Positions 27,298 to 35,570 of a stretch of DNA of 64,000 bases are shown here, in pieces. Position 1 is the stretch's first letter. Every line of letters starts with the position of its first letter. A program made the translations under genes and the position numbers. This stretch comes from Microbacterium testaceum (GTDB lineage Bacteria; Actinomycetota; Actinomycetes; Actinomycetales; Microbacteriaceae), in contig NZ_LDRU01000082.1 in the NCBI RefSeq assembly GCF_001476285.1, positions 1-64,000 of the forward strand. Reading direction: 5' to 3'. The notes beneath the pieces were generated by a model that saw only the letters and a program-made list of their open reading frames with translations, searched no databases and was not told the DNA's origin.

Positions 27298-27388
27298 GCC
27301 GAGGACGCTACGGAGCGTCGGGGCGGCGATCCCGTCCCGGGAGTCACGATCGCGAACGACCCCGGTCACGCGCGAGAGGGCCGAAGTC

Positions 27389-27402
27389 GTGACCGCAGTC
27401 AC
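27389..27402. promoter_or_regulatory. Palindrome in the CPBP/two-component intergenic region
   Basis: GTGAC-CGCA-GTCAC forms a short perfect inverted repeat 37 bases before the histidine kinase start. NarL/LiaR-type regulators bind comparable inverted repeats, so it could be the operator of the adjacent response regulator. Weak evidence. Confidence 0.35.
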
Positions 27403-27438
27403 GTGTGAGGGACGAGAGCGCGTGCTTAGCTGAAGCGT

Positions 27439-28611
27439 ATGTCCGGGACCCCGAACCGTCGCGCGCTGTTGCTCGATCTTGCCGCCGTCATCGGGTGGGC
27501 GGGACCGGCTCTCATGGTTGTCGCATCGCTGGACCGGAGGCCGGGGTGGGCTTCGGCCGCGGTGTCCTCGCTGCTGATCGGCTCCATGGTCGTGTGGGTG
27601 CTGTGGCGTCGCTCGGGGCAGCGGTCTCGCGCTGCCGCGATCGCCTTCGCGACCATCGCGACGGTGACGATGTCGTTCGGAAACGGATCGTTGTACTACG
27701 GCATCGTCTGGGCGGCATGTCTCGTCCTCGGTGTGACATTCACGGCGGCCGCCGTGGTCTGGGGCTACGCTGCCGCTCTCGTGGGACTCGTCGTCGCCCT
27801 CCATCTGTCCACCGGGAGCGCACCCGAGCTCATGATCGGTGAAGCCGCCGTCGCCGCGGTCTTCGCCGGCGTGGCGGCGGCCGTGGCGGCGATCCTGCGC
27901 GACAGCTTCCGGGTCGGGGAGGAACTGCGTGCGGCGCTCGTACAACTGGATGCCGTCAACGCCGAACTCCGCAGCCGTCTCGACACCGACCGTGACCTCG
28001 CACTCGCTCGCGAACGCGAGCGCACCGCGCGGGAACTCCACGACGGCCTGGGGCACCGGCTGACAGCCGTCGGGATGTCGCTCGATTATGCCGACCGCGT
28101 GGGTGACTCGCCCGAGGCGCGCGAAGAGACGCGACGTGCGCGACAGCTGGTGGGGGAGTCCCTCGATGCGATGCGCCGACTCGTCCGTGCCATGCACCCC
28201 GTCGAGCTCTCCACCCTCCGCAACGCCGAGGCGTTCCACGCTGTCGCCGAGGCGTTCCGGGGCACGGGGATCGATATCCGGGTGTCGATCGAGGGCGACG
28301 ACTCCGCGCTGAGTCATGACCACGCGCTCCTACTGCTGAGTTTCGTTCAGGAAGGGTTGACGAACGTCGTGCGTCACTCCGATGCGACATCCGTCGACCT
28401 GCGAATGGTGGTGGGGGATGCCCACCTCTCCGCGGTGATCGAGGACGATGGGGCCGGAGCGTCGACCGACCCGTTGATCGAGGGCTTCGGCCTGCGATCG
28501 CTTCGCGCGCGCGCCGAGCGGATGGGCGGGGCATTCACTGCGGAGCCGACTCCCACGGGCTTCCGTGTGGCGCTCGAACTCCGTCCCGCGCTGATTCGCG
28601 GGCTCGCGTGA
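27439..28611 (+). CDS. NarL-type sensor histidine kinase
   Basis: A 390-residue kinase with about five membrane helices in the first 155 residues and almost no extracytoplasmic domain, so it probably senses a membrane-associated signal. A coiled region (155-190) leads to the HisKA_3 domain with phospho-acceptor His201 in ARELHDGLGHRLT, then a HATPase domain containing FVQEGLTNVVRHS, DDGAGA and GFGLRSLRARAERMGG. It is coupled to the response regulator at 28608 by a GTGA overlap and is divergent to a CPBP protease gene. Confidence 0.92.
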   Translation: MSGTPNRRALLLDLAAVIGWAGPALMVVASLDRRPGWASAAVSSLLIGSMVVWVLWRRSGQRSRAAAIAFATIATVTMSFGNGSLYYGIVWAACLVLGVTFTAAAVVWGYAAALVGLVVALHLSTGSAPELMIGEAAVAAVFAGVAAAVAAILRDSFRVGEELRAALVQLDAVNAELRSRLDTDRDLALARERERTARELHDGLGHRLTAVGMSLDYADRVGDSPEAREETRRARQLVGESLDAMRRLVRAMHPVELSTLRNAEAFHAVAEAFRGTGIDIRVSIEGDDSALSHDHALLLLSFVQEGLTNVVRHSDATSVDLRMVVGDAHLSAVIEDDGAGASTDPLIEGFGLRSLRARAERMGGAFTAEPTPTGFRVALELRPALIRGLA

Positions 28612-29240
28612 GTACCGTGCGGGTCTTCGTCGTCGACGACCAGGAGCTTCTCCGGCGAGGCCTGCGCATGATCCTCGAAACGGACTCCGCGGTCGAGGTG
28701 GTCGGTGAGGCTGAGAACGGGCAGCGGGCACTCGCTCTCATACCGGGGCTTGCGCCCGACCTCGTGCTGGCCGATGCCCGCATGCCGGTGCTCGACGGTC
28801 TCGGACTCGTCCAGCGGTGCGCGGTGTCCCATCCCGACCTTCCGGTCCTGGTCCTCACGACGTTCGACGACGCGCGTCTCGTGCGTCAGCTGCTGGACGC
28901 GGGGGCCGCCGGATTCCTGCTGAAAGATATCTCAGCGGACGCGTTGATCGGCGCCATACGCCATGTCCTGGCGGGTGGGCTCGTGCTGGATCCGCGCGTC
29001 GCCCGTGCTGTGCTGTCGTCGACGCCGGTGCAGATGGAGCAACCCGTCCTCACCGAGGCGGAGCGAGCGGTCGCGGACCTCGTCGCCCGGGGGCTCCCCA
29101 ACGCGGAGATCGCCGCACGCCTTCATCTCGCACACGGGACGGTGAAGAACACGGTCTCCGCCCTGTTGCGCAAATTCGCTGAGCCCGACCGCACGGCCCT
29201 TGCTCTGCGGCTCGCGCGAGAGTCGACGGCCGGGGCCTGA
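28608..29240 (+). CDS. NarL/LuxR-family response regulator
   Basis: A 210-residue regulator: receiver domain with the acidic pair Asp10/Asp11, phospho-acceptor Asp56 in LVLADARMP, the conserved Thr in LTTFDD and Lys in FLLKDIS; then a LuxR-type helix-turn-helix with LTEAERAVADLVARGLPNAEIAARL and HGTVKNTVSALLRK. It overlaps the kinase gene by 4 bases, so the two form one system. The likely targets are its own operon and the divergent CPBP gene. Confidence 0.93.
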   Translation: MSTVRVFVVDDQELLRRGLRMILETDSAVEVVGEAENGQRALALIPGLAPDLVLADARMPVLDGLGLVQRCAVSHPDLPVLVLTTFDDARLVRQLLDAGAAGFLLKDISADALIGAIRHVLAGGLVLDPRVARAVLSSTPVQMEQPVLTEAERAVADLVARGLPNAEIAARLHLAHGTVKNTVSALLRKFAEPDRTALALRLARESTAGA

Positions 29241-29326
29241 GGGCAGCCTCGGAGCGGAGTCCCCGCCCCTGCGGATGGACCCGTTCCGTGTCGGTGGCCG
29301 GCGGCAGCCCCGCTAAGGTGAGCCGG

Positions 29327-30109
29327 GTGAGCGACGCGGGAGAAGGGCAGGCGGGGTCGGGCGACTTCGTCCAGTCTCTCGCGCGCGGGCTCGAGGTCAT
29401 CCGCACCTTCGATGCCGAGCACCCGGCGCTGACGCTCAGCGATGTGGCTCGTCGCGCGGATCTCACCCGCGCCGCCGCGCGGCGCTTCTTGCGCACCCTC
29501 GAGACGCTCGGTTACGTGCGCGCCGACGGCCGGTCCTTCTCGCTCACGCCGCGCGTGCTCGAGCTCGGCTTCAGCTACCTGTCGGCGCTGTCTCTCCCGG
29601 CTCTCGCCCAGCCCCACCTCGAGCGCTTGTCGCGTGAGGTCGATGAGAGCGTGTCGTCCGCCGTCCTCGACGGCGCCGACATCGTCTACGTCGCGCGCGT
29701 CCCCACGCGGCGCATCATGAGCGTCGGGATCACGATCGGCACGCGATTCCCCGCCTACGCGACCAGCATGGGGCGCGTCCTGTTGGCCGCGCAGCCCGAG
29801 GGTCGCGCTCGCGAGATCATCGCGGCATCCCATCCCGAACCGCTCACGTCCCGCACGCGCACCGACGTCGAGGCGATCCTCGCGGAGCTCGCCTCCGTGC
29901 GCGCGCAGGGGTGGGCGCTCGTCGACGGCGAGCTCGAGGAGGGGCTGCGATCGCTCGCCGCGCCCATCCGTGACCGCGAGGGGGCCGTCGTCGCGGCGCT
30001 CAACATCTCGGCCACCGCCCGGGGCGACGGCGACGCCTGGCGCGAGCAGTGCCTCCCGGCGCTCCTCGCGGCCGCCGCCGATATCGACGCGGATCTTCGT
30101 CTGATCTGA
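29327..30109 (+). CDS. IclR-family regulator (PcaR/PcaU-like)
   Basis: A 260-residue protein with an N-terminal winged helix (LTLSDVARRADLTRAAARRFLRTLETLGYV) and a C-terminal IclR effector domain (from about residue 90, including GITIGTRFPAYATSMGRVLLA). The subfamily with a leading FVQSLARGLEVIRTFDAEHP is that of PcaR/PobR regulators of aromatic degradation. GTG 29327 is preferred since AAGGTGAG lies about 7 bases upstream; other in-frame starts lie up to 39 bases earlier. It lies in the same direction as, and just before, a beta-ketoadipate-type CoA-transferase/thiolase operon, which it probably controls. Confidence 0.88.
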   Translation: MSDAGEGQAGSGDFVQSLARGLEVIRTFDAEHPALTLSDVARRADLTRAAARRFLRTLETLGYVRADGRSFSLTPRVLELGFSYLSALSLPALAQPHLERLSREVDESVSSAVLDGADIVYVARVPTRRIMSVGITIGTRFPAYATSMGRVLLAAQPEGRAREIIAASHPEPLTSRTRTDVEAILAELASVRAQGWALVDGELEEGLRSLAAPIRDREGAVVAALNISATARGDGDAWREQCLPALLAAAADIDADLRLI

Positions 30110-30134
30110 CGGGCTCACGCGCCGACCGCGTGGC

Positions 30135-30189
30135 GAGTGTCCAGAACACCCGGACGTTTTTCGCGGCGGTCCGGGTGACGTGGACACTC
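30135..30189 (+). terminator. Hairpin after the IclR gene
   Basis: GAGTGTCC (30135-30142) pairs with GGACACTC (30182-30189), and CACCCGGAC (30147-30155) with GTCCGGGTG (30169-30177). Between the two helices is a symmetric 4x4 internal loop, and the apical loop of 13 bases contains TTTTT. It begins 26 bases after the iclR stop and ends before the CoA-transferase promoter. Confidence 0.65.
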
Positions 30190-30252
30190 GAGCCCGCTTT
30201 CCGGGATGCGGATGCCACCGGCCCGCCGGGCGCGCCGGATTGACGCCGGCCC

Positions 30253-30316
30253 TTGTCGCCGTCGCGCGCGCGTCGTAGAATGTTCGCAAGACGTACGTAT
30301 GTGCGCAGAGCGAACA
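30253..30316 (+). promoter_or_regulatory. Promoter and inverted-repeat operator of the CoA-transferase operon
   Basis: TTGTCG (30253-30258) and TAGAAT (30276-30281) are separated by 17 bases, a good vegetative promoter. Immediately downstream lie TGTTCGC (30281-30287) and its exact complement GCGAACA (30310-30316), spanning the expected transcription start. The IclR protein just upstream is the likely ligand-responsive binder. Confidence 0.7.
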
Positions 30317-30329
30317 CATGGGAGCCCGA

Positions 30330-31070
30330 GTGATCGACAAGACCGTCCCCGACGTCGCGGCGGCCGTCGCCGGTATTCCGGACGGAGCCACCGTGATGAT
30401 CGGCGGCTTCGGACGAGCCGGACAGCCCGTCGAACTCATCGACGCGCTCATCGCGCAGGGCGCCCGCGACCTCACCGTCGTCAACAACAACGCCGGCAAC
30501 GGCGACACGGGACTCGCCGCCCTGTTGGCCGCCGGACAGGTGCGCAAGATGATCTGCTCGTTCCCCCGGCAGAGCGACTCGTGGGTGTTCGACCGCCTCT
30601 ACCGCGCGGGCGAGCTCGAGCTCGAGCTCGTGCCGCAGGGCAACCTCGCCGAGCGCATCCGCGCGGCCGGCGCGGGCATCGGCGCGTTCTTCACACCGAC
30701 CGGCTTCGGCACGCAGCTCGCCGAGGGCAAAGAGACGCGCCGCATCGACGGGCGCGACTACGTGCTCGAGTACCCCATCCGCGCCGACGTGGCTCTCATC
30801 GGTGCACGCGCCGCAGACCGCTGGGGCAACCTCGTCTATCGCGAGACAGCGCGAAACTTCGGACCGATCATGGCCGCCGCGGCGGCGACCACGGTCGTGC
30901 AGGTCGACGAGATCGTGCCGCTCGGTTCGCTCGACCCCGAGGGCGTCGTGACGCCGGGACTGTACGTGGACCGCGTCGTCGCGGTCGGGGAGCGCGCGTG
31001 GCTGCGAGACGGCGAATTCGTCGGTGGCGTCGACATCGAGGGCCGCGTCCTCTCCGAAGAAGGTGCCTGA
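30330..31070 (+). CDS. pcaI: 3-oxoacid CoA-transferase subunit A (3-oxoadipate type)
   Basis: Transfers CoA from succinyl-CoA to a 3-oxoacid, classically 3-oxoadipate, together with subunit B. The 246-residue protein has the glycine-rich IGGFGRAGQP near residues 26-35 and the conserved GTGFGTQLAEGKE-like segment FFTPTGFGTQLAEGKE. GTG 30330 is favoured because GGGAG lies 6 bases before it and the family starts MIDK; ATG 30318 is in frame but has no ribosome site. The thiolase and IclR neighbours support the 3-oxoadipate role. Succinyl-CoA:acetoacetate transferase cannot be excluded. Confidence 0.88.
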   Translation: MIDKTVPDVAAAVAGIPDGATVMIGGFGRAGQPVELIDALIAQGARDLTVVNNNAGNGDTGLAALLAAGQVRKMICSFPRQSDSWVFDRLYRAGELELELVPQGNLAERIRAAGAGIGAFFTPTGFGTQLAEGKETRRIDGRDYVLEYPIRADVALIGARAADRWGNLVYRETARNFGPIMAAAAATTVVQVDEIVPLGSLDPEGVVTPGLYVDRVVAVGERAWLRDGEFVGGVDIEGRVLSEEGA

Positions 31071-31143
31071 TGGACGCATCCACCAGTTCCGCACCGGCAC
31101 GTCGTCGAGCTTGCGCGCACCGCGCGGGAAAGAGAGCAGCACA

Positions 31144-31782
31144 GTGACCACCCGCATCTCCCGCGCGCAGCTCGCCGCGCGCGTGGCATCCGACATTCCC
31201 GAGGGCGCGGTCGTGAACCTCGGCATCGGGGCCCCGACGCTCGTCGCCGATTACCTCCCCGAGGGGCTCGAGATCGTTCTGCACACGGAGAACGGCATGC
31301 TCGGCATGGGGCCCGCTCCCGAGCGTGGGCGCATCGACCCCGACCTCATCAACGCAGGCAAGCAGCCCGTCACCGCCCTCGCGGGGGCGGCCTTCTTCCA
31401 CCACGCCGACTCTTTCGCGATGATGCGCGGCGGGCACCTCGACGTGTGCGTGCTGGGCGCGTTCCAAGTCTCGGCCGGGGGTGACCTCGCGAACTGGTCG
31501 ACGGGTGAGCCCGGCGCGATTCCGGCGGTCGGCGGGGCGATGGACCTCGCGATCGGCGCGAAGGACGTCTACGTGATGACCGACCTGCTCACGAAGGGCG
31601 GCGAGCCCAAGCTCGTGGAGGCGTGCACGTATCCGCTCACGGGCGTCGGCTGCGTCTCGCGCGTCTACACCGACCACGGCGTCTTCGACGTCACGCCCGA
31701 CGGCTTCCGCGTGCGCGAGCTGTTCGGCGACAACACGCACGCCGAGATCGAGTCGCTGCTCGGTCTGAAACTGGAGGCCTGA
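31144..31782 (+). CDS. pcaJ: 3-oxoacid CoA-transferase subunit B (3-oxoadipate type)
   Basis: The partner of subunit A, carrying the catalytic glutamate that forms the enzyme-CoA thioester: Glu49 in TENGMLGMGP. The 212-residue protein has the expected VVNLGIGAPTLVADYLPEG N-terminal segment and a GGAMDLAIGAK loop. AAAGAGAG lies a little upstream of GTG 31144. The 73-base gap from pcaI contains no promoter-like signal, so both are probably on one message. Confidence 0.9.
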   Translation: MTTRISRAQLAARVASDIPEGAVVNLGIGAPTLVADYLPEGLEIVLHTENGMLGMGPAPERGRIDPDLINAGKQPVTALAGAAFFHHADSFAMMRGGHLDVCVLGAFQVSAGGDLANWSTGEPGAIPAVGGAMDLAIGAKDVYVMTDLLTKGGEPKLVEACTYPLTGVGCVSRVYTDHGVFDVTPDGFRVRELFGDNTHAEIESLLGLKLEA

Positions 31783-31785
31783 GCC

Positions 31786-32952
31786 ATGCCCGCATCTTTC
31801 GTCTACGACGCCGTCCGCACGCCCTTCGCGCGGCACGGCAAGGCCTTCGCCGACGTGCGCCCCGACGACCTCGCGGCGACGGTCATGGCATCCGTCGTCG
31901 AGCGCACGGGTATCAACCCCGCCCGCATCGAAGACGTGATCTTCGGCGACGCCAACCAGGCCGGCGAAGACAACCGCAACGTCGCGCGCTTCGGCGCTCT
32001 GCTCGCGGGCTTCCCGTCGTCGGTTCCCGGGACGACGATCAACCGCCTGTGCGGATCGTCCCTGGATGCCGTCATTCAGGGTTCGAGGGCGATCGAGGCC
32101 GGCGACGCCGACGTGATCCTCGCCGGCGGTGTCGAGTCGATGACCCGCGCGCCGTTCGTGGTCGAGAAGAGCCCGCGACCCTTCCCCGCGGCGAACCAGA
32201 CGATGTGGAACACCTCGATCGGCTGGCGCATGACCAACCCGCGGCTGCGCAAGGACTGGACGATCTCGAACGGCGAAAGCGCCGAGAAGCTCGCGGAGAT
32301 CTACGGCATCTCGCGCGAGGAGCAGGATGCCTTCGCCGCCCGCAGCCACCGCCTTGCGGCTGCCGCGTGGGCGGCCGGGACCTTCGACGATGAGATCGTG
32401 CAGGTCGAGGGCCACGCGCTCGCCCGCGACGAGGGGATCCGCGACGACTCCACCGCCGAGGTGCTCGCGGGGCTGCGCCCGGCGTTCCAGAAGGACGGGA
32501 CGGTCACGGCGGGCAACTCGTCGCCGATCAACGACGGCGCCTCGGCGGTGCTCCTCGGTTCCGAGGGAGCCTTGGATGCCGAACCTCTCGCGCGCATCGC
32601 CGGCCGCGCCGCGTTCGGCAACGACCCCGATGTCTTCGGTGTCGCCCCCGTCGAGGCCGCGAACCGCGCGCTCGCCCGCGCGGGCCGTTCGTGGAGCGAC
32701 GTGTCGTTCGTGGAGCTCAACGAGGCCTTCGCCTCGCAGACCCTCGCGTGCGCGCAGCTGTGGACCGAGCTCGACCCCGCGAAGCTGAATGAGAACGGCG
32801 GCGCGATCGCCATCGGTCACCCGCTCGGCGCCTCCGGCGGTCGCATCATCGCCCGCGCCGCCCACGAGCTGAAGCGTCGCGGCGGGGGAGTGGCCGTCAC
32901 CGCGATCTGCATCGGAGTGGGTCAGGGCCTCGCGGTGGTTCTGGAGCGCTGA
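31786..32952 (+). CDS. pcaF: Thiolase (3-oxoadipyl-CoA / acetyl-CoA acyltransferase)
   Basis: Cleaves 3-oxoadipyl-CoA to acetyl-CoA and succinyl-CoA, or acts as a general 3-ketoacyl-CoA thiolase. The 388-residue protein has the acyl-binding Cys89 in NRLCGSSLDA, the GGAIAIGHPLGASG histidine motif and the CIGVGQG cysteine motif near the C-terminus. It begins 3 bases after the pcaJ stop. With subunits A and B it completes the end of the beta-ketoadipate pathway; upstream ring-cleavage genes are absent here, so they must lie elsewhere or the operon serves another oxoacid. Confidence 0.9.
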   Translation: MPASFVYDAVRTPFARHGKAFADVRPDDLAATVMASVVERTGINPARIEDVIFGDANQAGEDNRNVARFGALLAGFPSSVPGTTINRLCGSSLDAVIQGSRAIEAGDADVILAGGVESMTRAPFVVEKSPRPFPAANQTMWNTSIGWRMTNPRLRKDWTISNGESAEKLAEIYGISREEQDAFAARSHRLAAAAWAAGTFDDEIVQVEGHALARDEGIRDDSTAEVLAGLRPAFQKDGTVTAGNSSPINDGASAVLLGSEGALDAEPLARIAGRAAFGNDPDVFGVAPVEAANRALARAGRSWSDVSFVELNEAFASQTLACAQLWTELDPAKLNENGGAIAIGHPLGASGGRIIARAAHELKRRGGGVAVTAICIGVGQGLAVVLER

Positions 32953-33005
32953 GCGTCAGAGCTTCCTGCGATGAGCTGCTCCGAGCCCCCTCGTAGACTC
33001 CGGGC

Positions 33006-33416
33006 ATGGCCTTTCCCTCGTTCCAGGATGACGCGGCGATCCTGTTGGCGGCGATCGGTAGCAGTCAGCGGTCGTCGACGTCCGTACGCTCGGTGCTCGG
33101 GACCTGGGACATGATCAACGTCGACGTCCCGTCGCGGCAGATGATCGAGTCCGCGGCCGGGGCGCTCCAGCGTGCGGGCCTTGTGGTCATCGACGACGAA
33201 TGGGGCCTCCGGCCCACTGCCGAGGGAGTGCGTCTTCGGCGCACGCCACGCGGCGTCTCGATGCGAGGGCTCCCAACGGCGATAGGGAAGTTGCTGCCAC
33301 CTCTGACGCCCGACCCATCCGTCGTGATGCCGCAAGAGATCTACGACGCGGCCCTCGAGGACTACCTGCATCCGAAGCCGCTGCTTCCGCGGTGGCTGAC
33401 AGGGTTGTTCCGGTGA
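33006..33416 (+). CDS. Hypothetical protein, possible winged helix
   Basis: A 136-residue protein I do not recognise. Residues about 5-80 alternate helices and a strand pair in a pattern like a small winged helix (IESAAGALQRAGLVVIDDEWGLRPTAEGVRL resembles a helix followed by a wing). The C-terminus is Pro/Leu-rich. No ribosome site is obvious. It overlaps the next gene and starts a run of three small genes whose base composition is less GC-rich than the surrounding DNA, suggesting acquisition. Confidence 0.55.
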   Translation: MAFPSFQDDAAILLAAIGSSQRSSTSVRSVLGTWDMINVDVPSRQMIESAAGALQRAGLVVIDDEWGLRPTAEGVRLRRTPRGVSMRGLPTAIGKLLPPLTPDPSVVMPQEIYDAALEDYLHPKPLLPRWLTGLFR

Positions 33417-33775
33417 TGGATGATTCGGATGCTGACAACGGTCACGTCATCGTTAGCTTCGATGTCTCGACGGCGGTTCGCGTCGGTGAGCTCGAACAGC
33501 TACTCAGAACAGAGCCAGGGTCTGCTCCCCCGTTCTCGTATCACCTCGGAACGGTAACGTTCGATGAGCCGAACTGGGAGGCCCGGGCTGACAAGCTGAA
33601 TGCCGTGATCTTGGACTTCGTAGACCGCCTGCACGGGGTCTCGCCGGCCGTTCTGAACTCCCCGGAGACGTTCGTTCGCCTCTTCATGACCCTTCCCGCC
33701 GGAGCCGAGACCCTCGATGCCGGTACGGTGAAACGGCTCGCCGACGTGGGCGCCACAATCTGGATTGACGCGTGA
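33416..33775 (+). CDS. Hypothetical protein, DUF4279-like
   Basis: A 119-residue protein. The pattern of an N-terminal strand, a W-containing middle (EPNWEARADKLNAVILDFVDRL) and a C-terminal AGTVKRLADVGATIWIDA resembles the DUF4279 family, whose members often end in a similar LA-LGA-L-ID stretch and occur among polymorphic-toxin immunity genes. This is by eye only. It begins in a GTGATG overlap with the preceding gene and overlaps the following one. No toxin gene is visible next to it. Confidence 0.5.
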   Translation: MDDSDADNGHVIVSFDVSTAVRVGELEQLLRTEPGSAPPFSYHLGTVTFDEPNWEARADKLNAVILDFVDRLHGVSPAVLNSPETFVRLFMTLPAGAETLDAGTVKRLADVGATIWIDA

Positions 33776-34323
33776 CGGATTTTCCCTTGCATCGAGATGC
33801 CGCAGCCCCGAAGAGAGAACGCTTGAGCTGGGTGCGTCTGGCCATTGCGTGTGCAATCGCGTCCGCGGTCGCGACGGTGCTCATTACCGCGGGGACGATC
33901 TTCCTCTATGAGGGTCGCGGGTTCGTCTTCGGGAATGGACCGTGGTCGCGATCGTCGTCATACGCTCGCCTGGATACCTATCTCTATGGTGTCTCCGTCA
34001 GATTTCTGTTCGTCGGTGTTCCTGTGGCCCTCTGCACCTTTCTGATCGCGAGGAGGCTTCGGTCGGCCAGCCGGCGGATTCGCGTCATGGCCGTCGTGGC
34101 GCCGTCGCTTGCGACGCTGATTCCTGCGTGGTGGCTGGCCGCATGGGACGGACCACCCCTGCTCGCTCTTCTCGTCGGGAGCCTCAGCGCTCTTTTCGGT
34201 GCCGGCGTGTTTCTTCTCGCAGCGCACATCGCGGGATACACGCGGATCGCCGCCGGTATGGCTGTGGTTGTGGCCGGAAGCTTGCGCGATCGTCCAAGCA
34301 GGTCGGGCGGCACACGGACGTAA
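33772..34323 (+). CDS. Hypothetical membrane protein
   Basis: A 183-residue protein with about four hydrophobic segments (near 22-45, 71-92, 104-124 and 129-170) and a basic, disordered C-terminal tail. The GTG start overlaps the previous stop (GTGA). It shares the unusual composition of the two preceding genes. No family is recognised. The 177 bases after it, up to the LacI gene, hold no convincing gene, repeat or hairpin. Confidence 0.55.
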   Translation: MTDFPLHRDAAAPKRERLSWVRLAIACAIASAVATVLITAGTIFLYEGRGFVFGNGPWSRSSSYARLDTYLYGVSVRFLFVGVPVALCTFLIARRLRSASRRIRVMAVVAPSLATLIPAWWLAAWDGPPLLALLVGSLSALFGAGVFLLAAHIAGYTRIAAGMAVVVAGSLRDRPSRSGGTRT

Positions 34324-34500
34324 CCCTGGCACACCTCGACTTGCTCGAGTGCCCGCACAGCTTCTCCGGCTCCGCGCCCGAATCGATCGAGCAGCGCATT
34401 TTCGAGGAACCGTTCGCGGAACCGCGGGGCGAGGATGAGTCGGATCGAGCGACGAGCCCGCCTAGCCTCAGCCGCGGACGCCGTCGTGAGAACATGAGGG

Positions 34501-35490
34501 ATGCCTTCACGCCGTGTGTCGATGGACGACATCGCCCGACGCCTGGGGCTCAGTCGAAGCACCGTGTCGTTCGTGATCAACGACCGCAGCGACATCCGCA
34601 TCGCGGAGGAGACGAAGCGGCGGGTGTGGGAGGCGGTTGCCGAGTTGGGGTACCGACCGCACGCGGCTGCGCGCGCCCTCGCGTCGCAGCGGACCCATCT
34701 GCTGGGTCTCGTCACCGACATCGCCAGCAGCCCGTTCGGCGGCGGAATCATCACCGGGGCTCAGCGAGCGGCCTGGGCGCGGGGGCAGGTGCTGCTGATC
34801 GTGAGTGTGAGCCCAGACGACTCGGCCGACACGGCGCTCGAGATGCTGCTGGAGCGACGGGTCGAGGGTTTGATCTACGCGACCGCCGGTCACATCGGGG
34901 TGAAGCTCCCGACCGCCGCGGCGGAGGTGCCCGTCGTGCTCGTGCACTGCGAGGATCTCGACGGTCACTACCCCTCGATCCTCCCCGACGAGGAGCACGG
35001 TGGGTACACGGCGACTCGGCGCCTGCTCGACACCGGGCACCGGCGCATCGGCCTGCTGAACATCGATGCGCCCTACCCCGCTGCTGGTCGCCGCGCGGGC
35101 TACGAACGTGCACTGCGCGAAGCGGGTATCGAGGTCGACCCCGCGCTCGTCTCGTCGGGTCCCGCTCACGCCGGGGCCGGGTACGAACTCGCCCGCGCCA
35201 TGCTGGAGCTCCCGGACCGTCCGACCGCGCTCTTCTGTGGAACGGATCGCATGGCCATGGGCGCATTCGATGCGATTCGTGAGGCGTCTTTGCGTATCCC
35301 CGAAGATGTCGCGGTCGTCGGTTTCGACGATCAGGAGATCGTCGCCGCCTACCTGCGACCGGCGTTGACGACCATCGCGCTCCCGTTCGAGGAGATGGGC
35401 GCGGCGGCCGTGGAGATCCTCAACGGCGACGTTGCGGAGTTCAGCGGCGCGACGATGCCCGGGTGGCTCGTCGAACGCGATTCGGCGTGA
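34501..35490 (+). CDS. LacI-family regulator 1 of the fructan cluster
   Basis: A 329-residue repressor with a LacI headpiece ([24 protein letters not shown], hinge [13 protein letters not shown]) and a periplasmic-binding-protein-like sugar domain. Its C-terminal half closely resembles regulator 2 at 38211 (both have DRMAMGA-DAI and [16 protein letters not shown]), so the two are paralogues. It lies just upstream of the secreted GH32 gene, whose promoter carries two TAACGCGCGTTA-type palindromes, the likely targets. The effector is presumably a fructose oligomer or anhydride (inference). Confidence 0.9.
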   Translation: MPSRRVSMDDIARRLGLSRSTVSFVINDRSDIRIAEETKRRVWEAVAELGYRPHAAARALASQRTHLLGLVTDIASSPFGGGIITGAQRAAWARGQVLLIVSVSPDDSADTALEMLLERRVEGLIYATAGHIGVKLPTAAAEVPVVLVHCEDLDGHYPSILPDEEHGGYTATRRLLDTGHRRIGLLNIDAPYPAAGRRAGYERALREAGIEVDPALVSSGPAHAGAGYELARAMLELPDRPTALFCGTDRMAMGAFDAIREASLRIPEDVAVVGFDDQEIVAAYLRPALTTIALPFEEMGAAAVEILNGDVAEFSGATMPGWLVERDSA

Positions 35491-35503
35491 TCGCCCGGAT
35501 CTC

Positions 35504-35556
35504 TTGTCCGAGGGGGCGGGGAGCGCTACGTTAACTCGCGTTAGTAACGCGCGTTA
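35504..35556 (+). promoter_or_regulatory. Promoter and tandem LacI operators of the secreted GH32 gene
   Basis: TTGTCC (35504-35509) and TACGTT (35526-35531), 16 bases apart, form a likely promoter. Directly downstream are TAACTCGCGTTA (35532-35543, one mismatch to a palindrome) and TAACGCGCGTTA (35545-35556, a perfect palindrome) in tandem with 13-base phasing. A repressor here would block initiation or escape. The same motif recurs at 38143 and 38175. Confidence 0.8.
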
Positions 35557-35570
35557 GCGAATGGAGCCTC

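Noticed and set aside
29327-32952. Complete protocatechuate degradation locus
   Set aside because: Only the regulator, CoA-transferase subunits and thiolase are present; no ring-cleavage dioxygenase, cycloisomerase, decarboxylase or hydrolase genes were found.
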